A stretch of DNA of 15,490 bases, taken from NCBI GenBank assembly GCA_028293005.1, contig JAQGLH010000218.1, positions 1 through 15,490 of the forward strand, written 5' to 3'. Source of the stretch: Alphaproteobacteria bacterium. GTDB lineage: Bacteria > Pseudomonadota > Alphaproteobacteria > Sphingomonadales > Sphingomonadaceae. The notes beneath the pieces were generated by a model that ran no database searches, had not been told where the DNA came from, and saw only the letters and a list, made by a program, of their open reading frames with translations. Positions 5,826-13,921 of this stretch are shown here, one piece after another (position 1 is the first letter of the stretch; the number at the start of each line of letters is the position of its first letter). A program made the position numbers and the translations under genes.

Positions 5826-7514
5826 ATGCGAGAATTGAGATGGTATGACACGCTCTCAAAAGTGCGGTGGCCAGCATATCGACACAAGATTCTTTCGATC
5901 GTTGCGCTGGCGTCCGCAATGCCGGTGGCGTTCGGCTTGGTCCTCTTTTCGGACGCGCCTCTGAAGCTGCTGATCGGCTGGGCGATCGCCGCGCTGCTGG
6001 TGACTGCCGTCGCCATCTATGTCGTCGCGCAACTGCTTCGGCCGATCGCGGTGGCTGCCGATGCGCTGCGCGATCTTACGCGCCTCGAGCGCGCGGCGGC
6101 GCTGCCGCGCACTTATCGTGACGAAGCCGGTATCGTCATGGCGGGCATCGCTGAAATCGCCTCGAAAGTGAGCGGCCTTCATCACCGTTGGGCGCAGCGT
6201 CACCCGCTCACCGGCTTGCCGACCCGCGAGCTGCTGCTGATCGAGATGGCCGAGGATCTCGGCAACAGTCCAGCCGAGATGCTGCTCGGAACGATCCGTT
6301 TTGCCGATTACGATCGGCTGTCGACGTTCGATTCAGCCTCGGCGGATGGGGCGCTCAAGGCGTTCGCCCAGCGGCTGACAGCGGCCACCGGGACAAAGCG
6401 GCCGGTGGCTCACGTCGACCGGGATTGCTTCGCGATCTGGTTCCGCAACGCGGCCAATGCGCAGAGCGCCGCAACCGAGCTTCAGGCGATTTGCTATGCG
6501 CTCGGCGCGGAGATTTCAGCGGGCGACCTGAAGCTCGTCCCCGAGGTCGAGGCAGGGGCGGCAGTCTTTCCAAAGGACGGCAGCGATCCTGCGGCGCTTG
6601 TCACGCGTGCTTTGGTGTCGCTTGCCAAGCTGGGCCAGTCGTCCACAGCCGATTTCGATTTCACGCGCAGCGCAACGAAGGCGCGCGAGATGTTCGCGCT
6701 CGAGCAGGATCTGCGCCATGCGATCGAGCGCGAGCAACTGCAGCTTCACTTCCAGCCGGTGTTCGATCTTGCCAAGCGACGTCTGGTCGGCGCCGAGGCC
6801 TTGCTTCGCTGGCACCATCCGCGGTCGGGGATGATCTCGCCGGCGCGGTTCGTCCCGATTCTCGAAGAGACCGGCATGACCCGCGAAGTCGGGCTGTGGA
6901 CGTTGAACGCGGCCTGCCGTGAAGCGCGCCATTGGCAACGGCAGGGGCTGGAGAAATTGAAGGTTGCGGTCAACCTTTCCGCGACCCAGCTTCACGATCC
7001 CGAGCTCAAGCAGATGATCACGCGGACGTTGGAGCGCCATCAGCTTCAGCCGCAGGCGCTTGAGCTGGAGCTCACCGAGACCGCGGCGACCGAGGATGCG
7101 GAGCGCACCTTCGCGTTGTTCGGGGAGCTTCGGGCGATGGGCATCAGCCTTGCCATCGATGACTTCGGCAGCGGCTATTCGAGCCTGAGCTATGTCAAGA
7201 ATCTGCCGTTCGACAAGCTCAAGATCGACCGCGAATTCGTCGTCAAGGTGCATGAGCGCCGCGACAGCCAGGCGATCTGCAGGAGCCTGATCGAGCTCGC
7301 TCGGGGCCTCGGCATCAAGCTCCTCGCCGAAGGCGTCGAGACGATAGATGAGGTTCGTCTGTTGCGCAGCTTCGGCTGCACCTTGTTCCAGGGCTATTAC
7401 TTCTCACGGCCCCTAGTCGGCGAAGAGTTCGTTCGGCGCGCATTGAGTGAGGAGTGGCCGCAACTGTCTCCGACCAACGCCAAGACCCTTCCAGACACTA
7501 GGATGTCAGCATGA
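5826..7514 (+). CDS. Membrane-anchored degenerate GGDEF / EAL c-di-GMP phosphodiesterase
   Basis: The 562-residue protein has two N-terminal membrane helices (about 22-41 and 48-70), a short HAMP-like connector, a GGDEF-fold domain (about 125-285) and an EAL domain (about 292-540). The GGDEF domain keeps its opening LTGLPTRE signature, but the active-site loop reads HVDRDCF instead of GGDEF, so cyclase activity is not expected. The EAL domain appears catalytically complete: E324-A-L, N383, the ELTE block (415-418), D445-D446-F-G, K466 of LKID, E502 of AEGVE, and Q522. It should hydrolyse c-di-GMP, with the degenerate domain possibly sensing GTP. A GAGCGGGA element precedes the ATG. The stop overlaps the next gene (ATGA at 7511-7514), so it likely leads the signalling cluster. 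Confidence 0.9.
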   Translation: MRELRWYDTLSKVRWPAYRHKILSIVALASAMPVAFGLVLFSDAPLKLLIGWAIAALLVTAVAIYVVAQLLRPIAVAADALRDLTRLERAAALPRTYRDEAGIVMAGIAEIASKVSGLHHRWAQRHPLTGLPTRELLLIEMAEDLGNSPAEMLLGTIRFADYDRLSTFDSASADGALKAFAQRLTAATGTKRPVAHVDRDCFAIWFRNAANAQSAATELQAICYALGAEISAGDLKLVPEVEAGAAVFPKDGSDPAALVTRALVSLAKLGQSSTADFDFTRSATKAREMFALEQDLRHAIEREQLQLHFQPVFDLAKRRLVGAEALLRWHHPRSGMISPARFVPILEETGMTREVGLWTLNAACREARHWQRQGLEKLKVAVNLSATQLHDPELKQMITRTLERHQLQPQALELELTETAATEDAERTFALFGELRAMGISLAIDDFGSGYSSLSYVKNLPFDKLKIDREFVVKVHERRDSQAICRSLIELARGLGIKLLAEGVETIDEVRLLRSFGCTLFQGYYFSRPLVGEEFVRRALSEEWPQLSPTNAKTLPDTRMSA

Positions 7515-8281
7515 TCACCGCTCATTCCTCCTCAAGCCGCAGCGTCATTTTCGGCCTTGCTGCGTTCCTCGCGTTCGGCGTCGCCGGCTGCTCGATGGGG
7601 GGCGGCAAAGGTCCTGTCAGCGCGGGATCGCAGGCGCCTCCGCAGACGAATGACGCCATCCTCGCGCAGACCAAGCAAGCGCTTGCACTGCTCAATCAAG
7701 GCCAGCCGGACAAAGCACGAAAGAAGCTCGTTCAGGCCCTGAAGGCGCGCCCGGGCGATATGCTCGCGCAGGATCTTCTGAAGCAGATAGACACCGATCC
7801 GAAAATACTGCTCGGCAGCGAGAGCTACGGCTACACGGTCAAGGAGGGCGAGACGATGTCGACCCTCGCCCAGCGTTTTCTCGGCGATCCGATGAAGTCC
7901 TTCGCGCTCGCCCGCTACAATGGTCTCGCCTCGCCGATGGCCGTCCAGCCGGGCCAAGTCATTCAGATACCGGGCAGGCGCAGGCTCACGCCGCCGGTGC
8001 TCAAAAAGCCGACGATCGCCGCGCCCGCCAAAAAGCCGGCCGCCACGCCGGGGAAGCCTGCGCCCGCTCCCACTCCCGCCAAGCCGGCCCAGGCGGCAGG
8101 CAGTCCCGCGCGCGCCGCTCAGCTGCGCGGGCAGGGACTCGCGGCGATGAACGCCGGCGCGATCAACCGGGCCGTCGCCTTGCTGCGCCAGGCTCTGTCG
8201 TTTGACCCGGAAAGCGGACTGATCAAGGGCGATCTATCGCGCGCGCTGCGCATCCAGAGCACGCTGAAGGGCCGCCACTAA
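7511..8281 (+). CDS. LysM-domain lipoprotein with flanking TPR-like segments
   Basis: A lipoprotein signal peptide ends in the lipobox VAGC (cysteine 27), predicting acylation and envelope anchoring. Residues ~48-95 form a TPR-like helical pair (QTKQALALLNQGQPDKARKK and onward). A LysM domain follows at ~106-155 (YTVKEGETMSTLAQRFLG through PMAVQPGQVIQIP), a fold that binds N-acetylglucosamine-containing glycans such as peptidoglycan. A Pro/Ala/Lys-rich linker (160-200) leads to a second TPR-like segment (203-245). The ATG overlaps the EAL gene stop and is preceded by AGGA (7500-7503). The 84 bp after it separate it from the kinase gene, the largest gap in the cluster. It could hold a periplasmic complex at the cell wall near the kinase's sensor region; that link is inferred from gene order. 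Confidence 0.88.
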   Translation: MITAHSSSSRSVIFGLAAFLAFGVAGCSMGGGKGPVSAGSQAPPQTNDAILAQTKQALALLNQGQPDKARKKLVQALKARPGDMLAQDLLKQIDTDPKILLGSESYGYTVKEGETMSTLAQRFLGDPMKSFALARYNGLASPMAVQPGQVIQIPGRRRLTPPVLKKPTIAAPAKKPAATPGKPAPAPTPAKPAQAAGSPARAAQLRGQGLAAMNAGAINRAVALLRQALSFDPESGLIKGDLSRALRIQSTLKGRH

Positions 8282-8352
8282 TTCTTCAGGCATAAAAAAC
8301 CTTCCTTTAACCTTAGCATCTTAGAATGACGACCACGGGCAGGGCGCGTTTG

Positions 8353-8358
8353 AAGGAG
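8353..8358 (+). promoter_or_regulatory. Ribosome binding site that decides the kinase start
   Basis: AAGGAG ends 1 nt before ATG 8360 but 7 nt before the in-frame GTG 8366. The second distance is the normal one, so GTG 8366 is the better start; the difference is two residues. Confidence 0.6.
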
Positions 8359-8365
8359 TATGATT

Positions 8366-10096
8366 GTGGAGCTCGTCGGGCGCTACAGGATCGAACGGCG
8401 AATTGGCGAGGGTGCGATGGCGGATGTCTATCGCGCTCACGACCCCAGCATCGACCGCATCATCGCGATCAAGATCCTCAAAAACGAATTTCGCCAAAAT
8501 CCTGAAATAGCCACGCGCTTCCTCCGCGAGGCCAAGGCGGCGGGCGCGCTTTCGCACCCGAACATCGTCACCATCCACGATGTTGGGGAGGTCGACGGCT
8601 ACCCCTATATCGCGATGGAATTGCTCGACGGCCAACCGCTCGATGAGATCATTCGCAGCAACGGCAAGCTCCCGCTGCCTGTGGTGATGCGTCTTGGCCA
8701 CCAGCTCGCCAAGGCGCTCGAATATGCGCATGCCCAGGGCGTGGTCCACCGCGACATCAAACCTTCGAACATCATGATCAGCGACAACGGCAGGACGGCG
8801 AAGATCCTTGATTTCGGCATCGCCCGCATGGGTGAGGCGGATCGCATCCGCGCCGAGGTCAACATGCTCAGGACCCAGGTGGGGCAAGTGCTTGGCACGC
8901 CGCGCTACATGAGCCCGGAGCAAGCGCTCGGCCTCGAGATCGACCACCGTTCCGACCTCTTCTCGCTTGGCGTCGTGCTCTACGAGATGATCACCGGCAG
9001 GATTGCCTTCGGCGGGTCGAGCATGGCGACCATTGCCATTCAGATTACCCAGCAGAAGCCCGAGCCGATTGCAGGGATCGTGCGCGAATGCCCACGCGGC
9101 CTGCAATTCATCGTCGAAAAGCTGCTCGCGAAGCAGCCCGAGCGGCGGTTCGCCACCGGTGGCGAGCTTGCTGCGGCGCTGCGGCGCGAGAAGGAGGCGC
9201 TCAGCGCGGAAGCTCCGAGCACCAAGAAATGGTCGTCGCTGCCGTTCAGGTTGACCGTCCTCATGGGTCTCGTGACGGCGATCGCGCTGACGATGAGCAT
9301 CAGTCTCGTGCTCAACCGCCAATATCAAGCGATGGAGCGCATGGCGCTGACTTCGGGGTCGTCGATCGCGTCGTTCGTCGCGAACAACGTGTCGCTGCGT
9401 GCGGTCGACAATGCCGGCCTCCCCCCCGCTCAGCAGGATTGGCTCCCCGTCCAGGCTTTCGTGGGCGCCGCGTCGCGTGACCCGAATGTGCAACATATCA
9501 CGATGGTCGATGCCTTCGGAGTCATCCGCGGATCGAGCGATCCCCGAGACGTCGGCAAGCGCTACGCGTCGCCGTCGGATGAGACATTGGTCGCGACTGC
9601 GGCGCAGAATGTCGTCACGTCGCTCGGCAACGGCAAGGATGAAGGCTTTCGCTTCGTGCGGACGATCAGCTACGCCGGCCAGCCGTTCGGCAAGGTTGAT
9701 CTCGTCGTCGGCAAGGCCGATCTCAAGGCGGCTGCGGCGAGCTCGCGCGATCTTCTGCTTGCACTCGGGCTCGTGATATTCATCGCCGTGCTCTCGGTCA
9801 GTTATGCGGTTGCACAGCTCCTTGCGCGGCCGATTCGCCGGCTCAAGCGTGCGCTTGTCGATGCGGCTTCGGGCAAGCTCGATTTCCGCATCTCGCACAA
9901 CCGCACCGACGAATTCGGCGAATTGTTCGACGGTTTCAACGCACTCGCCGCTGCGCTTCAGTCGAGCGCGCCGCGGCCTGGCTCTTCGATGGAAGCGACG
10001 TCGCTCGACGCGACGCGGATCGACGCACGCGCCCCCTCGCCGGCATTGAATCCGGAGCCTTCCAGCATCGTTCAACGGCTGCGTCGGCGCGCATGA
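8366..10096 (+). CDS. Transmembrane Ser/Thr protein kinase with periplasmic sensor and HAMP domain (PpkA-like)
   Basis: The 576-residue product opens with a complete eukaryotic-type kinase domain (about 6-270). It has the glycine loop GEGAMADVY (14-22), ATP lysine 36 in IAIK, the catalytic HRDIKPSN (128-135), DFG (149-151) and MSPEQ at the end of the activation segment. A first membrane helix (about 295-315), an extracytoplasmic region of about 145 residues that looks like a Cache/PAS-type sensor, and a second helix (about 462-485) follow. A HAMP domain (about 486-533) and a Ser/Thr/Pro-rich tail end the protein. The likely role is phosphorylating Thr/Ser on proteins such as the adjacent FHA protein. 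PpkA of the Pseudomonas T6SS is the closest functional model, though the HAMP-after-kinase layout differs. The stop overlaps the FHA gene start (ATGA). Confidence 0.9.
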   Translation: MELVGRYRIERRIGEGAMADVYRAHDPSIDRIIAIKILKNEFRQNPEIATRFLREAKAAGALSHPNIVTIHDVGEVDGYPYIAMELLDGQPLDEIIRSNGKLPLPVVMRLGHQLAKALEYAHAQGVVHRDIKPSNIMISDNGRTAKILDFGIARMGEADRIRAEVNMLRTQVGQVLGTPRYMSPEQALGLEIDHRSDLFSLGVVLYEMITGRIAFGGSSMATIAIQITQQKPEPIAGIVRECPRGLQFIVEKLLAKQPERRFATGGELAAALRREKEALSAEAPSTKKWSSLPFRLTVLMGLVTAIALTMSISLVLNRQYQAMERMALTSGSSIASFVANNVSLRAVDNAGLPPAQQDWLPVQAFVGAASRDPNVQHITMVDAFGVIRGSSDPRDVGKRYASPSDETLVATAAQNVVTSLGNGKDEGFRFVRTISYAGQPFGKVDLVVGKADLKAAAASSRDLLLALGLVIFIAVLSVSYAVAQLLARPIRRLKRALVDAASGKLDFRISHNRTDEFGELFDGFNALAAALQSSAPRPGSSMEATSLDATRIDARAPSPALNPEPSSIVQRLRRRA

Positions 10097-11124
10097 CCGC
10101 GATGTTCCTCCTCAAGCTGTTCCATGAATCGGACCCGGTTCAGCCGATCGACGCGCACATGATCGGCTCGGGCATCACCCGGATCGGCCGCGATCCTGAG
10201 GCCGATTGGGTGATCATCGATCCCGAGTGCGAGGTGTCGCGCAATCATTGCGAGCTGATCCTCGAGGGCGACGAGCTGGCGTTGCGCTCGCTCGGCACCA
10301 ACGGCGTCTTCCGTAGTGACGGCGACGAGCGCCTCCCGACCGGTGAGGACGTGCCGCTCGCGCTTGGCGACGCGTTCAGCTTCGGCAAGTTTCGCGTGGT
10401 CGTGGACCGCGTTCCGTTCGCCGACAAGGACGCGCAGGCCTCCACCCACACCATGGTGATGGCGCCGCCCTTCGGCGAATCGACGATGGTCCCGACCGAC
10501 TGGAGCGATGCCGCCGAGCCGCCTGTGCTCTCGGGTGAAGGCTCTTTGCTCGAGGCGTTTTGCGAGGGAGCCCGGCTCGACGCATCGGCGCTGTCCGCCG
10601 AGGATCCGATGGAAGTCATGCGCCGCGCCGGCGCGGTCTATCGCCAGATGGTGCTTGGTCTCGGCGATCTCATGAGCGAGCGGAGCAGCGTCAAGACGCA
10701 GTATCGAATGGACCGCACCACGATTGGCGCGGAGGTCAATAATCCGTTCAAATGGGCCCCGACACAGCGCCTCGCCATCGACCTGCTGCTGCGCCGCGAA
10801 GGCGGATTTCTGTCGGGTCCTGCCGCGCTCAAGGCCTCGTTCGAGGATGTGAAGAAGCATCTTTTGTGCACCTTCGCCGGGTTTCGCGCGTCGTTGTCAG
10901 CCCTGCTCCAGCAAGCCAGCCCGGTCGCGATCGAGCAGCGCCTCGAGGGTCAGAACCATTTCCTCAAGAGCCGCGCTGCGACGTCCTGGGAAGAATATCA
11001 AAAAGTTCATCACGAGCTCGAGCGGCAGATGGAGCAGGATCAGGACGGCCCGGTCAACCAGGCCTTCATCCGCGCTTATGAAGATTGCATGCGCGCGCTC
11101 GACAACGGCGGGACCAAGCCATGA
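10093..11124 (+). CDS. tagH: TagH-type FHA-domain protein (T6SS-associated family)
   Basis: The N-terminal FHA domain (about 5-105) has the phosphothreonine-binding signature: G32-R33, then S49-R50-N51-H52, and N70-G71. A Thr-rich linker (about 117-140, with HTMVMAPP and STMVPTDW) follows. The C-terminal ~150 residues (NNPFKWAPTQRLAIDLLLRR onward, ending VNQAFIRAYEDCM) match the C-terminal domain of T6SS FHA proteins (TagH/Fha1 type). In Pseudomonas, Fha1 is phosphorylated by PpkA and dephosphorylated by PppA to trigger T6SS assembly. The same three proteins are encoded consecutively here, each overlapping the next by 4 nt. At 343 residues it is on the short side for TagH. No other T6SS gene is in the window, so the partner apparatus is unknown. 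Confidence 0.85.
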   Translation: MTAMFLLKLFHESDPVQPIDAHMIGSGITRIGRDPEADWVIIDPECEVSRNHCELILEGDELALRSLGTNGVFRSDGDERLPTGEDVPLALGDAFSFGKFRVVVDRVPFADKDAQASTHTMVMAPPFGESTMVPTDWSDAAEPPVLSGEGSLLEAFCEGARLDASALSAEDPMEVMRRAGAVYRQMVLGLGDLMSERSSVKTQYRMDRTTIGAEVNNPFKWAPTQRLAIDLLLRREGGFLSGPAALKASFEDVKKHLLCTFAGFRASLSALLQQASPVAIEQRLEGQNHFLKSRAATSWEEYQKVHHELERQMEQDQDGPVNQAFIRAYEDCMRALDNGGTKP

Positions 11125-11903
11125 GGCTGCTTCGCAAGTTGAGCCGCTTCGCTGCCGCGCCCGCCTTGGCCGCCGACCCTCCCGGGCCGGCGCCGCATTT
11201 CACCTCGATCGCGCGCAGCCATCATGGCGCGGTGCGCGAGCTCAACGAGGATCGTTTCGTCGATCTGCCCGAGTTTGGCCTCTGGGCGGTTGCCGATGGC
11301 ATGGGCGGACATCAGGCTGGCGACGTCGCCGCGCAGATGACTGCCGACTCGCTGGCTGGCCTGGCCTCCGGCGGGGCCGTGCCGACTCCTGGCGACGTGA
11401 TCGAGGCGGTCGAAGCGGTCAACGCAGCGCTGCTGACGCGTGGTGCGGCGGGCGGGGGCGGCACCAGCGGCACGACCTTGGTGTCGCTGCTGATCGACGA
11501 GGCCGGCTATACCTGCTTGTGGGTCGGGGACAGCCGCGCCTATCTGTTCCGCGACGGCATGCTGACGCGGATTAGCCGCGATCACAGCCTCGTTCAGGAA
11601 ATGGTCGATGCCGGCGTTCTTTCCCCCGAGCAGGCGCGCGTCCATCCGCGTGCGCACGTGATCACCAGGGCCGTCGGCGTTGCCGATCCGATCAGGCTCG
11701 AAGCGATCGCGGGCAGCATCGAGCCAGGCGACATCTTCCTACTTTGCTCGGATGGCCTGACCGGAGCGCTCGAGGAGAGCGAGATCGAAGCTTTTCTGGC
11801 AGCGGGAGAGCCGGTCGGCGCGGCGGATGCGATGCTCGCGGCATCACTCGCCAATCGCGCGCGCGACAACGTAACGCTCGTGCTGGTCGAGGTCCTGCGC
11901 TAG
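11121..11903 (+). CDS. PP2C-type Ser/Thr protein phosphatase (PppA/Stp1-like)
   Basis: The 260-residue protein carries all the metal-binding PP2C motifs: RELNEDRF (39-46), VADGMGGH (57-64, D59), GTTLVS (117-122), VGDSRAYLFRDG (135-146), CSDGLTGAL (209-217, D211) and the terminal RDN (248-250). It needs Mn2+/Mg2+ and removes phosphate from Ser/Thr. The start chosen at 11121 overlaps the FHA stop (ATGA); an in-frame earlier start at 11085 lies wholly inside the FHA gene and is unlikely. The basic N-terminal ~20 residues before the catalytic fold contain a weakly hydrophobic AAAPALAA stretch but no convincing signal peptide. It is the natural antagonist of the kinase two genes upstream. It is the last gene of the cluster and converges on the response regulator 32 bp away. 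Confidence 0.92.
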   Translation: MRLLRKLSRFAAAPALAADPPGPAPHFTSIARSHHGAVRELNEDRFVDLPEFGLWAVADGMGGHQAGDVAAQMTADSLAGLASGGAVPTPGDVIEAVEAVNAALLTRGAAGGGGTSGTTLVSLLIDEAGYTCLWVGDSRAYLFRDGMLTRISRDHSLVQEMVDAGVLSPEQARVHPRAHVITRAVGVADPIRLEAIAGSIEPGDIFLLCSDGLTGALEESEIEAFLAAGEPVGAADAMLAASLANRARDNVTLVLVEVLR

Positions 11904-11935
11904 GATCAACCCGGCGCATTACCCGGCCTTCCATC

Positions 11936-12307
11936 TCAGGCTTCGACCGCTTCTTGGCGTGACTCGCGCAGACGAGCGAGCAGCAGATCGACGTCGAATG
12001 GCTTTTCGATGAAGTCAATCGCGCCACGACCGATCGCCTCGGCGGCGAGCTCCTGCTCGCCATGGCCGCTCATCACGATCACCGGCCAGCGGCATGCGCG
12101 GCGGTCGAGCTCCTCGAGCAACTCGAGACCGTTCATCCGCGGCATCCGCAAATCGAGCAGCACGCAGCCGGGCTCGAGCTCGTCGAGCTGTTCGGCGAAT
12201 TCGCGTCCGTCCGCGAACGGGAGGCAGCGCATCGCCGAGGCGTCGAGCAGGAACGCGATCGACTCTCGAACGTCGCGATCGTCGTCGATGATGTAGACCG
12301 GGTTCAC
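11936..12307 (-). CDS. Receiver-only response regulator (FixJ-like receiver)
   Basis: The 123-residue product is a single receiver domain: acidic pocket D8-D9-D10 after VYII, phospho-acceptor D52 in CVLLDLRMP, S80 in VIVMSGHG, and K102 in FIEKPFD. The sequence is closest in style to FixJ/TodT-type receivers, but there is no DNA-binding output domain, and only 32 bp separate its stop from the phosphatase gene, so the output domain is absent rather than out of frame. A GTG start (12307) is chosen because the domain begins immediately after; its ribosome site is weak (AAGG about 13 nt upstream). The frame is open further upstream to 12574, but that part is Arg/Ser/Pro-rich noise. No histidine kinase is nearby. 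It may act as a phosphate sink or protein-binding switch; the partner is unknown. Confidence 0.85.
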   Translation of the reverse strand: MNPVYIIDDDRDVRESIAFLLDASAMRCLPFADGREFAEQLDELEPGCVLLDLRMPRMNGLELLEELDRRACRWPVIVMSGHGEQELAAEAIGRGAIDFIEKPFDVDLLLARLRESRQEAVEA

Positions 12308-12625
12308 GCCGTCGCGTCGCCTTGCTGATGGGCCAGGCGAAATGCTCCGGCCGATGATCGATGGATCGCAGGAGAGGGCGGAAATCGCGCTAACGTCTCG
12401 ACCGCAAGAATACCGTATCGGCGCCCGCCGCCTTTGCCGGTCGCACCTTCGCTCTTTGCGTGGGAGCGCGGCGGCTGCGCGAGCGCCGGGGCACGTGCAT
12501 CCCGCTCCGGAATCGACTAGATCGAGGGCGTGCGGTGGTGCGCGCGCCGATGGTGGCGGCGCTGATCGGACCATGGATCGGGAGCATCAGTCGAAGCGTT
12601 GCGGGGCGGGAAGGACGGAGAACGG
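12308..12625. other. Divergent intergenic region between response regulator and bkd operon
   Basis: These 318 bp separate two divergent genes and should hold both promoters. I see no convincing sigma-70 pair, no long dyad and no RNA gene. The only clear signal is GGAG (12617-12620), 5 nt before the E1 alpha ATG. Open frames crossing the region are Arg-rich and not protein-like. Confidence 0.5.
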
Positions 12626-13921
12626 ATGAAGGGCGACAAGAAGCGGCACAATCGACCTGCGCTCGTTCTGCACATTCCCCAACCGGAGGCGCGCCCCGGC
12701 GAGGAGCCGTCGTTCACCGGACTCGCGATCCCAGCCGCGGGCAGCGTCGCGCGGCCCGACGTGGCAGTCGATCCCACCGAAATCCGCGATCTTGTCTATA
12801 CGCTCGTTCGGGTGCTCGACGACGACGGTCACGCCATCGGCGCCTGGAATCCGAGGCTCGACCCGGACACTTTGCGCCGCATGCTCCGCGACATGCTGCT
12901 GGTGCGCGTCTACGACGATCGCATGTACCGCGCGCAGCGGCAGGGGAAGACCAGCTTCTACATGAAAGCGACCGGCGAGGAGGCGGTGGCGGTCGCGGCC
13001 GCGCACGCGCTCGACCGCGAAGACATGTGCTTTCCGACCTATCGCCAGCAGGGGATTTTGATCGCGCGCGATTATCCGCTCGTCGAGATGATGTGCCAGA
13101 TCTATTCGAACCATGGCGACAAGTTGAAGGGCCGCCAGCTCCCGGTGCTTTATTCGGATCGCGCGCACGGCTTCTTTTCGAATTCGGGCAACCTTGGCAC
13201 GCAATATCCGCACGCTGTCGGCTGGGCGATGGCGGCGGCGATCAAGGCCGACAGCCGCATCGCCGCCGGCTGGATCGGCGAGGGCGCGACTGCGGAGGGC
13301 GATTTTCACAATGCGGTCTTGTTCGCATCGGTCTATCGCGTCCCCGTCATCCTCAACGTGGTCAACAACCAATGGGCGATCTCGACCTTTTCCGGCGTGG
13401 CGGGGGGCGAGGCGACGACCTTCGCGGCGCGCGCGCTCGCCTATGGCATCGCCGGTCTACGCGTCGACGGCAATGACGCGCTGGCGGTCTATGCGGCGAC
13501 GCGATGGGCGGCCGACCGGGCGCGGTCGAACCATGGGCCGACCCTGATCGAATTGTTCACCTATCGGGCCGAAGGCCATTCGACGAGCGATGACCCGGCC
13601 GCCTACCGGCCGGCCGGGGCCGGGCAGAAATGGCCGCTTGGCGATCCCATCGAGCGGCTGAAGCAGCACCTCGTCGCAATCGGCGAATGGGATGACGAGC
13701 GCCACGTTCAATTGCTCGCCGATCTGCAGGCAGAGGTGCGCGCGGCGCAAAAGCAGGCCGAGCAGTTCGGCACGCTCAGCGCCGATCCCGATCCGGCCGA
13801 TATTCGGCCGATGTTCGAGGATGTGTTCGAAACCATCCCGTGGCATCTGCAGGAGCAACGCGATCAGATGCTCGCCGAGATCGAGGCATGGCGTGCGCGC
13901 CGGCGCGAAGGCGGTCGATAA
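12626..13921 (+). CDS. bkdA1: Branched-chain 2-oxoacid dehydrogenase E1 component, alpha subunit
   Basis: This thiamine-diphosphate enzyme subunit decarboxylates the 2-oxoacids of valine, leucine and isoleucine as part of the BCKDH complex. The 431 residues include the ThDP/Mg-binding motif starting GWIGEGATAEGDFHNA (215-230) and ending in the NN pair (247-248), and the phosphorylation-loop-like segment YRAEGHSTSDDPAAYR (313-328). The ~75-residue N-terminal extension before LDPDTLRRML, and the long C-terminal tail, are typical of the bacterial BkdA1 branch rather than pyruvate dehydrogenase E1 alpha, which is shorter. The ATG is chosen for GGAG 5 nt upstream; a start at 12599 has no such signal. 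E1 beta begins on the base after its stop, so the pair is translated together. Confidence 0.93.
   Translation: MKGDKKRHNRPALVLHIPQPEARPGEEPSFTGLAIPAAGSVARPDVAVDPTEIRDLVYTLVRVLDDDGHAIGAWNPRLDPDTLRRMLRDMLLVRVYDDRMYRAQRQGKTSFYMKATGEEAVAVAAAHALDREDMCFPTYRQQGILIARDYPLVEMMCQIYSNHGDKLKGRQLPVLYSDRAHGFFSNSGNLGTQYPHAVGWAMAAAIKADSRIAAGWIGEGATAEGDFHNAVLFASVYRVPVILNVVNNQWAISTFSGVAGGEATTFAARALAYGIAGLRVDGNDALAVYAATRWAADRARSNHGPTLIELFTYRAEGHSTSDDPAAYRPAGAGQKWPLGDPIERLKQHLVAIGEWDDERHVQLLADLQAEVRAAQKQAEQFGTLSADPDPADIRPMFEDVFETIPWHLQEQRDQMLAEIEAWRARRREGGR

Noticed and set aside
8299..8327. Possible promoter before the kinase gene (TAGAAT at 8322-8327)
   Set aside because: The hexamer 17 bp upstream (ACCTTC) is too far from a -35 consensus to report as a feature, though the AT-rich 84-bp gap could still hold an internal promoter.
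8321..10075. 584-codon open frame on the minus strand across the kinase gene
   Set aside because: The plus strand has a full set of kinase motifs. The antisense product is Arg/His-rich with no recognisable domain.
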